6,915 nucleotides of DNA from Verrucomicrobiota bacterium (GTDB lineage: Bacteria > Verrucomicrobiota > Verrucomicrobiia > Chthoniobacterales > UBA10450): positions 875 to 7,789 of the forward strand of contig QHPM01000161.1 of the NCBI GenBank assembly GCA_003219095.1. Reading direction: 5' to 3'. Positions 1 to 6,091 of the stretch are shown here, piece after piece (the stretch's first letter is position 1; the number at the start of each line of letters is the position of its first letter). A program made the translations under genes and the position numbers. Below the pieces are notes generated by a model. That model was given only the letters and a program-made list of their open reading frames with translations, was not told where the DNA came from and did no database searches.

Positions 1-1013
1 GCTTTGCCGGCAATGATCTCGACGCAGGCGATGCCCTCGTCCTCGGCTTTGTGCGCGAGCATCGGCCCGGCAATGACGTCGCCAATCGCATAAATCCCTT
101 CCACCTTGGTGCGAAAATGTTTGTCGACCTTGATCCGTTTTCGCTCATCGAATTCAACGCCGACTTTTTCCGCGCCGAGCCCTTCGGAAAATGGTCGGCG
201 CCCGACTGATACCAGCACCTTGTCCGCCTCGAATGTCAACTTCTCGTTAGCTTTTTCGGCCGTCGCAACGGCCCGTCCATTCTCCAGCTTCACCCCGGTC
301 ACCTTCGTTTCGAGGTGAAACTTGATCCCCTGCGCAGCGAGAGCGCGCTGGAGCAAATTCGACAGCTCGAGATCGAAACCCACGGCAATGCGCGGCAGAA
401 ATTCCAGCATCGTCACTTCGCTACCGAGCCGGTTCCAGACTGAGCCAAGCTCGAGACCGATGGCGCCTGCGCCGATGACGAGAAATTTCTTTGGCGTCTC
501 GGTAAAACAGAGCGCTTCAGTACTGCTGACGATGGTGTTGCCGTCGAATTTTGCGAACGGCAGTTCAATCGGCACGCTTCCAGTGGCGATAACGATGTTC
601 TTGGTCTCGAGCTCCTGAGTTTCGCCGCCGGAAGATTTGACAGTCACTTTTCCCGGCGCCGTAATCGTGCCAGTTCCTTCCAGCACCGTTACCTTGTTCG
701 TCTTCATTAACTGGCGCACCCCGCCGGTCAGCGTCTTCACCACCTTGTCCTTGCGCTTTTGCATCGTCGGCAAATCGACGCGCGGGTTCTCGATCACGAT
801 TCCGTGTTTGGCTGCTTCCTTTTTCGCAAAAGAAAAATGATCGCTGGATGTGAGCAACGCCTTGCTTGGAATACAGCCGATGTTCAGGCAGGTCCCGCCG
901 AGCTCCTTGTCTTTCTCGATGATCGCGGTCTTAAGTCCGAGCTGGCCCGCGCGAATGGCGGCTACGTATCCGCCCGGTCCGGAGCCAATGATTATGACAT
1001 CAAATTTTTCCAT
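1..1013 (-). CDS. lpdA: Dihydrolipoyl dehydrogenase (E3), C-terminus beyond window
   Basis: This FAD flavoprotein reoxidises dihydrolipoamide on E2 and passes the electrons to NAD+. It is a cytoplasmic, homodimeric E3 subunit. I translated it directly from ATG at 1013; about 337 residues are present and the frame is open to the left edge. Visible motifs are the N-terminal FAD dinucleotide fold GSGPGGY (residues 10-16), the redox disulfide GGTCLNIGCIPSK with Cys42 and Cys47, a mid-protein ATGS motif (143-146), the NAD-binding GAGAIGLELG (181-190) and the second FAD motif GIYAIGDV (about 306-313). The family is usually about 460-475 residues, so the C-terminal dimerisation domain with the catalytic His-Glu pair is missing only because the window ends. 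It lies 104 bp downstream of sucB on the same strand, which suggests a dedicated E3 for this complex. No Shine-Dalgarno sequence precedes the ATG. Mercuric or glutathione reductase is excluded by the LNIGCIPSK active site and the context. Confidence 0.94.
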   Translation of the reverse strand, partial: MEKFDVIIIGSGPGGYVAAIRAGQLGLKTAIIEKDKELGGTCLNIGCIPSKALLTSSDHFSFAKKEAAKHGIVIENPRVDLPTMQKRKDKVVKTLTGGVRQLMKTNKVTVLEGTGTITAPGKVTVKSSGGETQELETKNIVIATGSVPIELPFAKFDGNTIVSSTEALCFTETPKKFLVIGAGAIGLELGSVWNRLGSEVTMLEFLPRIAVGFDLELSNLLQRALAAQGIKFHLETKVTGVKLENGRAVATAEKANEKLTFEADKVLVSVGRRPFSEGLGAEKVGVEFDERKRIKVDKHFRTKVEGIYAIGDVIAGPMLAHKAEDEGIACVEIIAGK

Positions 1014-1024
1014 AAATCAGATCG

Positions 1025-1108
1025 GTCATTCCGAGCGCAGTCGAGGAATCCCGGGATAGAACCTTAAAGGTAGCGCTGCGGGATGTCTCGACTTTCGCTC
1101 GACACGAC
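1025..1108. repeat. Imperfect palindromic repeat between sucB and lpdA
   Basis: The left arm (1025-1053) and the right arm (1079-1108) are imperfect reverse complements: both read GTC, then a CGAGCG core, then AGTCGAG, then ATCCCG. The 25-nt spacer contains ACCTT-A-AAGGT and the self-complementary AGCGCT. It nearly fills the 104-bp gap between the two genes, so the transcript would fold into a long hairpin just before lpdA. No T-tract follows, so it does not look like a Rho-independent terminator. From memory it resembles intergenic palindromes dispersed in several bacterial phyla; this was not searched. It could modulate read-through or mRNA stability between E2 and E3. Confidence 0.75.
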
Positions 1109-1117
1109 TTGAAGCAT

Positions 1118-2377
1118 TTAAAAATCGATTGGCAAGGTCTTGGGGGTTTCGATTCCTTCCTTTACCTTAATGAGAAATGTGACGGCTTCTTTGCCATCGA
1201 CGATGCGATGGTCGTAGCTAAGGGCAAGATACATCATCGGACGGACCACGACTGCGCCGTTTACTGCAATGGGGCGCTCCATAATTTTGTGCATGCCCAG
1301 AATTCCACTCTGCGGCGGGTTCAAAATTGGTGTGCTCAAGAGCGAGCCATAAACGCCGCCATTCGAAATGGTAAAGGTCCCGCCTTGGAGCTCTTCGATT
1401 TTCAATTTTCCTTCGCGCGCCTTTTTCGCGTAATCAGCGATATCCCGCTCCAGATCGGCGAACGACTTTTTGTCAGCGCCCCGCACTACCGGTACGACCA
1501 GCCCGCGTTCTGTCCCGACGGCGACCCCGATGTCGTAGAAATTATTTTGAATGAAATAGTCTCCTTCAATTCGTCCATTGATCGGGGGCACTGCCTTCAA
1601 CGCCGCCACCGTCGCTTTGACGAAGAAGGACATGAAACCAAGCTTCAATCCATTCCTTTTCGTGAATTGCTCCTGCGCGTGAGCACGCAATGCCTGCACT
1701 TCGCTCATATCGCATTCGTTGAACGTGGTTAGGATCGCCGCGGTATGCTGCGCCATGACAAGTTGTTGCGCGATCTTGCGCCGCAACGGTGAAATTTTTT
1801 TGCGAACGACGCGACCATCTTTCGTAGCCGGTGCCAGCGATTCTCCCGGCTCGGCCATCTCAGTGGCCGTGGTTGATTCGGTATCTGCCGGTTCCGCCAA
1901 GCTGCGATTTTGCGCGGCGGCGAGCGCGTCCCCCTTGGTAACGCGACCGCCTTTTCCCGTCCCGGAGATCTTTGCAGGATCGAGTTTTTCTTCATCAACA
2001 ATGCGACGGACCGCCGGCGAAAGGGCGGTAGCTGTAGTCGGGGTCGGCGACTCCGATCGGCCGCGGTCAGCGACCGCGGCTGCAGAAGCGTGTTCTGGCG
2101 CGGTCTTTTCCTTTTTTGCAGGGGCCGTTTCGACGGCCGCGCCAGACTCTTCGATTTCCGCGACGACTTCGCCGATTTTTACTTCCTGACCCTCGGCGGC
2201 TTTGGTTTTAAGCACGCCATCAGCTTCAGCAACGATTTCAGTCGAAACTTTGTCGGTCTCGAGAGTAAAGAGCGGGTCGCCTTTTTTTACTTGCTCGCCC
2301 GATCTCTTGTGCCAGACGGAAACGACGCCGCTGGAAATCGATTCGCCGACTGCGGGAATTTTCACCTGCACGCTCAT
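1118..2377 (-). CDS. sucB: 2-oxoglutarate dehydrogenase E2, dihydrolipoyl succinyltransferase
   Basis: This is the core of the 2-oxoglutarate dehydrogenase complex. It moves the succinyl group from E1 via lipoamide to CoA. The protein has 419 residues, close to the roughly 400 of typical SucB. An N-terminal lipoyl domain (1-78) carries the ETDKVS motif with the lipoylated Lys43. An Ala/Pro/Thr/charged linker (about 79-116) follows. The peripheral-subunit-binding domain is at about 117-153 ([20 protein letters not shown]). The catalytic acyltransferase domain (about 195-419) ends with [12 protein letters not shown], supplying catalytic His390 and Asp394. I chose the ATG at 2377 because [13 protein letters not shown] is the usual family start; an in-frame TTG at 2422 would add 15 unconvincing residues. 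No Shine-Dalgarno is visible. The tail, the single lipoyl domain and the neighbouring sucA favour the succinyl over the acetyl or branched-chain enzyme. Part of the linker is encoded by a palindromic sequence, described separately. Confidence 0.96.
   Translation of the reverse strand: MSVQVKIPAVGESISSGVVSVWHKRSGEQVKKGDPLFTLETDKVSTEIVAEADGVLKTKAAEGQEVKIGEVVAEIEESGAAVETAPAKKEKTAPEHASAAAVADRGRSESPTPTTATALSPAVRRIVDEEKLDPAKISGTGKGGRVTKGDALAAAQNRSLAEPADTESTTATEMAEPGESLAPATKDGRVVRKKISPLRRKIAQQLVMAQHTAAILTTFNECDMSEVQALRAHAQEQFTKRNGLKLGFMSFFVKATVAALKAVPPINGRIEGDYFIQNNFYDIGVAVGTERGLVVPVVRGADKKSFADLERDIADYAKKAREGKLKIEELQGGTFTISNGGVYGSLLSTPILNPPQSGILGMHKIMERPIAVNGAVVVRPMMYLALSYDHRIVDGKEAVTFLIKVKEGIETPKTLPIDF
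2032..2085. repeat. Paired tandem palindromes inside the sucB linker
   Basis: Two short palindromes lie side by side: CGGGGTC-GGC-GACTCCG (with one G:T mismatch) and the perfect GCCGCGGTC-AGC-GACCGCGGC at 2060-2080 (9-bp stem, 3-nt loop). The two halves (2032-2055 and 2062-2085) are also reverse complements of each other at 17 of 24 positions. The sequence encodes E2 residues about 98-115, in the flexible linker between the lipoyl and subunit-binding domains, where extra residues would be tolerated. This may be an in-frame insertion of a dispersed palindromic element, or GC-rich linker coding that is palindromic by chance. A similar palindrome occurs in sucA at 3573-3593. Confidence 0.55.
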
Positions 2378-2557
2378 TGCGCGGCTACATAAGCGCAAAC
2401 CGCCGTGCGAGTCGAACGCCAAGTCATTTCACCTTAACAGGCTCGAAGTTCCCGTAGTGGTCGGCATAACACTGCCAGATCGGAACCGGCGTGCAGCCGA
2501 CACGGCGGCTGCCGCTCCAGAATTCAAAGGGCGAGCGTGTAGTTTCTCTCAGCGCGG
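2378..2557. other. Intergenic region between VOC gene and sucB, with a small hairpin
   Basis: This is a 180-bp gap with no convincing gene. It contains an inverted repeat GCAGCCG (2493-2499) / CGGCTGC (2506-2512) with a 6-nt loop. No T-tract follows on the minus strand, so it is not a good intrinsic terminator. I could not pick out a credible promoter for sucB here. A minus-strand frame is open to the TGA at 2424-2426 but has no ATG, GTG or TTG start. The spacing allows either read-through from the VOC gene or a separate sucB promoter. Confidence 0.4.
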
Positions 2558-3022
2558 TTAAACCATCTCTCGTCGTGCCTTCCAGGCCGAAAGCGACCCG
2601 ACAAAGGTAGGTTCGGGCGCTTCATCAAGCAGCGTGATGTATTCAACGGTATGTCCGTCGGGATCGGAGAAGTAAAGCTGCGCGGACGGCATCCAACCGA
2701 TGACCGATGGTTCGGTTGTCATCTTGCCGGAAAAATCCCGCGTCAGCGCGCCGAGAGTGCTAAGGCGTAGGCCGGCCGCAAGCAGCTCGGGCAGCAAAAC
2801 GGCAATGGCAAAGTGACAAGCGCGAGGTTGGCCCCAGAGCGTGGTTGGACCCCACAGGCCAAGCATGGAACGTTTGTTGGAACCGATCCAGAGAAAGACA
2901 ACATCGCGGGTTAAATCACGATAGGCGTACTCCAGTCCCACGATATCAACATAAAACCGGCTGGAGACTTCGGTGTCCTTCACCGGCAGATGTGTTTCGT
3001 ACAGACGAGTTTCTTGGTTCAT
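2558..3022 (-). CDS. VOC (glyoxalase/bleomycin-resistance/dioxygenase fold) family protein
   Basis: This 154-residue protein belongs to the vicinal oxygen chelate superfamily, whose members are small cytoplasmic metalloenzymes built from beta-alpha-beta-beta-beta modules. The N-terminal module has ETHLPVKD, then SRFYVDIVGLEYAYR. The C-terminal module has YFSDPDGHTVEYITLL, the classic end of these domains. Likely metal ligands by position are His11, His70 (ACHFAIAV) and Glu127, the His-His-Glu arrangement seen in FosA-like and glyoxalase-like members. The substrate cannot be assigned, since the superfamily covers lyases, dioxygenases, thiol transferases and antibiotic-binding proteins. A C-terminal tail of about 20 residues (133-154) follows the fold. 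The start is the ATG at 3022, without a Shine-Dalgarno. It lies between sucA and sucB on the same strand, 181 bp after E1 and 180 bp before E2, and may be transcribed independently. Confidence 0.88.
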   Translation of the reverse strand: MNQETRLYETHLPVKDTEVSSRFYVDIVGLEYAYRDLTRDVVFLWIGSNKRSMLGLWGPTTLWGQPRACHFAIAVLLPELLAAGLRLSTLGALTRDFSGKMTTEPSVIGWMPSAQLYFSDPDGHTVEYITLLDEAPEPTFVGSLSAWKARREMV

Positions 3023-3033
3023 CGGCTAACGAG

Positions 3034-3090
3034 AATTAGATAATTGATGCTAAGCGAATCTAATGAACGTGATGCCATATTCTAATATCG
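3034..3090 (-). promoter_or_regulatory. AT-rich upstream region of VOC gene with repeated TCTAAT motif
   Basis: An AT-rich island in GC-rich surroundings lies directly upstream of the VOC start. ATTAGAT (3035-3041) and ATCTAAT (3058-3064) form an inverted repeat. A further TCTAAT lies at 3081-3086, 22 bp (about two helical turns) from the copy at 3059-3064. This may mark a promoter with an operator for the VOC gene. No clear -35/-10 pair was identified, so the assignment is tentative. Confidence 0.3.
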
Positions 3091-3094
3091 ATTC

Positions 3095-3150
3095 ACCCCG
3101 CACCTTCATCCTTTCCCCCTCGCACCGAGGGGAGAGGCAGGGTAAGGGGG
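3095..3150. repeat. GC-rich palindromic repeat-like element after sucA
   Basis: The centre is CCCCTCG (3116-3122), loop CAC, then CGAGGGG (3126-3132). The stem extends outward to about 12 bp (3110-3137) if one C is bulged and one wobble pair is allowed. Polypyrimidine sequence flanks it on the left (ACCTTCATCCTTTCC) and polypurine on the right (GGGAGAGGCAGGG). It lies about 65 bp beyond the sucA stop on the minus strand. No T-run follows, so this is a weak terminator candidate. From memory it resembles a dispersed CCTCTCCCC-type intergenic palindrome found in many bacteria; this was not searched. Confidence 0.55.
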
Positions 3151-3203
3151 GCGCAACGTCTTTCGCCTTCTCATCTGCACGTGAGAGCCTTGTCGCTCCC
3201 GAA

Positions 3204-5978
3204 TCAAATCGAGAACGCTTCCGCGATCAGACATGCTTGTTCGCGCTTATGAAGAGCGAGGGCGCCGACGGCGGGGCTGGCACTGGCATTGCGACCGGCA
3301 TAACCAACTTCGCGGCCGAACATGGCGCGCAGGCGCGCCTCGATGAAACTCCATGCCCCCATGTTTTGCGATTCTTCCTGGCACCAAACCAGTCTTGTTT
3401 TCTTCGGAAAAACTTCAACCGCCGTGCGCAATTGTTTCTCATCCAGCGGATAGAGCTGTTCGACGCGGATAATCGCGCCGTTGGTGATTTTTTCTTTTTC
3501 GCGATGGGCCATTAGATCGAAATAGACTTTTCCGGAGCACAAGATCACACGGTCGATTTGGTCGAGTTTGTTGCCGCGGCCGACGACCGCGGCGACAGAG
3601 TCAGGAATAATTTCATGAAATTTTCCACTGGTGAAATCTTCCGCACGCGAAGTTGAAAATTCCGCGCGCAATAGACTTTTTGGTGTCATGAGGATGAGCG
3701 GCTTGATGAAATCGCGTTTCATTTGCCGCCGCAAAACGTGGAAATACTGCGCGGGGGTGGTGGGAACGCAGACCTGGATGTTGTCCTCGGCGCAGGCCTG
3801 AAGAAAACGCTCGAGCCGGGCACTGGAATGTTCCGGGCCTTGTCCTTCGTACCCATGCGGCAAAAGTAAAACGATCCCGCTCGGCCGCTGCCATTTTGAT
3901 TCGGCGGAAACGATGAACTGATCGATAATGGTCTGCGCCCCGTTAGCAAAATCGCCGAATTGCGCTTCCCACAAACACAACATGTTTGGGTAATCGAGTG
4001 AGTAACCGTAGTCGAATCCGAGCACAGCGGCTTCTGAGAGCAGACTGTTGTAAACGCAAATGCGCGCCTGTTTTTCCGCGAGATGCAGCAGCGGATTATA
4101 GGGCGCGCCCGTTTTCGCGTCGTGCCAATAGGCATGACGCTGGCCGAAGGTTCCGCGTCGGCTGTCCTGACCGGACAATCGTACCGGAATATTTTCCAGC
4201 AGCAGCGCCCCAAACGCCAGCGTTTCGGCAAATCCCCAATCATACGGACCGCCCTCCTCGAAAATTTGGCGGCGCCGGTCGATCAGCATCCGTTTCACTT
4301 TTGGCAGAATGTGGAATTCTTCCGGAACGCGGGTGAGTCCATCAACAATCGTGCGCAACGTCTCCTCGCTGATCGCGGTCGGTTTCGATTCGGTGCTGTA
4401 TTTCGATTGAAAAACCGCGGTCGATTCCTTGAACTTGGCCTGCTCGCCCGTTTTTTGTTTCTCCAGCGCCTTGATATATTCGAGCGCCATCTCCAGCCGA
4501 AGTTGAAATTCGGTCTCCAGCGACGCGGCGTCATCCTGAGTAAGCACGCCCCGATCGAGCAACTCCCGTTTGTAGATTTGCGTGACCGATGGCCGCTTAT
4601 CGATCCTGGCGTAGAGATCCGGTTGGGTGAAGCTCGGCTCATCTACTTCCTGATGGCCGTATTTGCGGTAGCAATACATGTCGACCACAAAGTCGCGTCC
4701 GAATTCCTGCCGAAAATCGAGCGCCATTTCAGTAACGAATTTGAGCGCGATCGGGTCTTCACCGTTCACGTGAAGAATGGGAACCTCGATCATTTTGGCG
4801 ATGTCGGTGGCGTACATCGATGAACGCGCGTCCTCCGGCAACGTCGTGAAACCGATCTGGTTATTGACCACAATGTGGAAAGTGCCGCCGGTGGAATAAC
4901 CGGCCAGTTGCGACAGGTTGAGCGTTTCCGCGACGATGCCCTGCCCGGCGAAGGCAGCATCACCATGAATTAAAAGTGGCAGAACTTTGCGCCGATGTTC
5001 GGTATCGCCGCGAATGCGTTGGCGCGCGCGCGCCGTTCCTTCTACTACTGGATCGACTGCTTCGAGATGGCTGGGATTTGCCGAAAGGCGGATTTCAACT
5101 TCGCCGGCGGCAAGTTTGCGCACGGTGCGATAGCCAAGGTGATACTTCACGTCGCCGTCGCCGGCGACAAGCGCTGGGATGTAATTCTCAGTGAACTCGG
5201 TGAAAATAACGTTGAGCGATTTCCGGAGGAAATTGGCCAGCACGTTGAGGCGGCCCCGGTGGGCCATGCCCATGCAAATTTCCTCCACGCCGTCGCTGGT
5301 GCATTTGTGCAAAAGCGTATCGAGGATTGCCATTAAACCTTCCGCGCCTTGCAGCGAAAAACGTTTTTGTCCGACGTAACTGCTGTGCAAAAAAACTTCG
5401 AATGTCTCCGCTTCAAGTAACGAGCGAAGGAGCGCGACTTGTATTTCCGGCGATGGCGGCGGGGCGAAGATGCGCGATTCGAGGCGGTGCCGCACCCAAT
5501 CACGAAGGCGGGTATTTTGAATATGTTGAAATTCGGCGCCAATGGAACCGGCATAAATTTGATCGAGCAGCGCGATCATTTCGCGCAACGTCATCTGACG
5601 GCCATCGAGAAAGAATTTCGATGAAACAGGATAGTCGAGGTCCTTATCGCTAAAGCCGAATTCGCGCAGGGTGAGAAGCGGATTCTCCGGCCGTTTTTCC
5701 GCCAAGGGATTCACCCGCGCGATGGTGTGACCGAGAATGCGATAGGCATAAACGAGAGAATCGATGCGCGTCTGCAACGGACTTTCCCGCAGATCGCCTC
5801 GCACCTCCACTGGTGCGGCGGCGACGGCAGCGCCATTTTTGCCGTCGAGGTTCCCAAGCTCGAAGCCCTCAAAAAAAGCCGACCAACCGGAATCGAGCGA
5901 CTCGGGATCTTTCTGCCAACGCTCGTAATTCTGTTCGAGCAAATCGAGATTCAGTCGGGTGGCAAACGAAGGATGCAT
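3204..5978 (-). CDS. sucA: 2-oxoglutarate dehydrogenase E1 component (thiamine diphosphate-dependent)
   Basis: E1 decarboxylates 2-oxoglutarate and reductively succinylates the lipoyl group of E2, an entry point to succinyl-CoA in the TCA cycle. The protein is 924 residues, close to E. coli SucA (933). An N-terminal E2-binding segment includes NLDLLEQNYERW and WSAFFEGFELG (residues 9-42). The ThDP half contains GMAHRGRLNVL with His240, KYHLGYR with His280, LSANPSHLEAVDPVVEG, and the cofactor/metal motif running from GDAAFAGQG (339-347) to NNQIGF (372-377). The pyrimidine-binding half includes RLSGQDSRRGTFGQRHA, FGDFANGAQ and LPHGYEGQGPEHSSAR (706-721). The C-terminal domain has CSGKVYFDL and WCQEESQNMGAW. 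There is no N-terminal acyltransferase fusion of the actinobacterial kind. I chose the ATG at 5978; an in-frame TTG at 6017 would add 13 residues unlike the family. No Shine-Dalgarno is seen. It is divergent from the protease gene. Confidence 0.97.
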   Translation of the reverse strand: MHPSFATRLNLDLLEQNYERWQKDPESLDSGWSAFFEGFELGNLDGKNGAAVAAAPVEVRGDLRESPLQTRIDSLVYAYRILGHTIARVNPLAEKRPENPLLTLREFGFSDKDLDYPVSSKFFLDGRQMTLREMIALLDQIYAGSIGAEFQHIQNTRLRDWVRHRLESRIFAPPPSPEIQVALLRSLLEAETFEVFLHSSYVGQKRFSLQGAEGLMAILDTLLHKCTSDGVEEICMGMAHRGRLNVLANFLRKSLNVIFTEFTENYIPALVAGDGDVKYHLGYRTVRKLAAGEVEIRLSANPSHLEAVDPVVEGTARARQRIRGDTEHRRKVLPLLIHGDAAFAGQGIVAETLNLSQLAGYSTGGTFHIVVNNQIGFTTLPEDARSSMYATDIAKMIEVPILHVNGEDPIALKFVTEMALDFRQEFGRDFVVDMYCYRKYGHQEVDEPSFTQPDLYARIDKRPSVTQIYKRELLDRGVLTQDDAASLETEFQLRLEMALEYIKALEKQKTGEQAKFKESTAVFQSKYSTESKPTAISEETLRTIVDGLTRVPEEFHILPKVKRMLIDRRRQIFEEGGPYDWGFAETLAFGALLLENIPVRLSGQDSRRGTFGQRHAYWHDAKTGAPYNPLLHLAEKQARICVYNSLLSEAAVLGFDYGYSLDYPNMLCLWEAQFGDFANGAQTIIDQFIVSAESKWQRPSGIVLLLPHGYEGQGPEHSSARLERFLQACAEDNIQVCVPTTPAQYFHVLRRQMKRDFIKPLILMTPKSLLRAEFSTSRAEDFTSGKFHEIIPDSVAAVVGRGNKLDQIDRVILCSGKVYFDLMAHREKEKITNGAIIRVEQLYPLDEKQLRTAVEVFPKKTRLVWCQEESQNMGAWSFIEARLRAMFGREVGYAGRNASASPAVGALALHKREQACLIAEAFSI
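3573..3593. repeat. 21-bp palindrome in sucA resembling the sucB linker palindrome
   Basis: GCCGCGG and CCGCGGC flank a 7-nt centre. The 21 bases match positions 2060-2080 in sucB at 18 of 21 sites, differing only in the centre. On the coding strand both are read in the same phase, giving AAVVGRG here (residues 796-802) and AAVADRG in E2. The site lies in a variable stretch before CSGKVYFDL. It may be a second, degraded copy of the same element or a coincidence of GC-rich codons. Confidence 0.4.
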
Positions 5979-6077
5979 GATATCAAGACAATGTCGTAAA
6001 AACAGGCCTGCCGGCAAGTTGACAGTGGAAAGGGCGCCCGGTTACTTGCGCAGGCGATTTCACACCGCCAGACGGGA

Positions 6078-6083
6078 TATAAT
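6078..6083 (+). promoter_or_regulatory. Consensus -10 hexamer for the protease gene
   Basis: A perfect TATAAT ends 8 bp before the protease ATG at 6092, in the 113-bp divergent gap with sucA. Initiation about 7 bp downstream would start the mRNA almost at the ATG, which predicts a nearly leaderless transcript. No good -35 lies at the normal spacing; a TTGACA at 6019-6024 is too far away (53 bp). The opposite strand of the same site reads TATTAT (6084-6079), so a weak divergent promoter for sucA could overlap it. Confidence 0.4.
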
Positions 6084-6091
6084 ACAGAACG

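Noticed and set aside
1109..1732. 207-codon plus-strand open frame opposite sucB
   Set aside because: It is antisense to the E2 catalytic domain and has no recognisable protein features.
2378..2422. Upstream TTG start adding 15 residues to sucB
   Set aside because: Family members start directly at the lipoyl-domain strand, as [13 protein letters not shown] does from the ATG at 2377.
2493..2512. Hairpin as a Rho-independent terminator after the VOC gene
   Set aside because: The 7-bp stem has no following U-tract on the minus strand.
2424..2623. Minus-strand open frame overlapping the end of the VOC gene and ending at TGA 2424-2426, with a protein-like tail ([17 protein letters not shown])
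   Set aside because: It has no ATG, GTG or TTG start in the open stretch, and half of it is a shadow of the VOC gene. It could be a remnant, but nothing supports a gene.
4083..4823. 246-codon plus-strand open frame opposite sucA
   Set aside because: It is antisense to well-conserved E1 coding sequence and has no family motif; it reflects codon bias of the true gene.
5979..6017. Upstream TTG start adding 13 residues to sucA
   Set aside because: The added residues do not resemble E1 N-termini, and the ATG at 5978 directly precedes the family-like FATRLNLDLLEQNYERW segment.
6019..6024. Perfect TTGACA as a -35 for htrA
   Set aside because: It lies 53 bp from the TATAAT; at the correct 17-bp spacing there is only a poor TTACTT hexamer.
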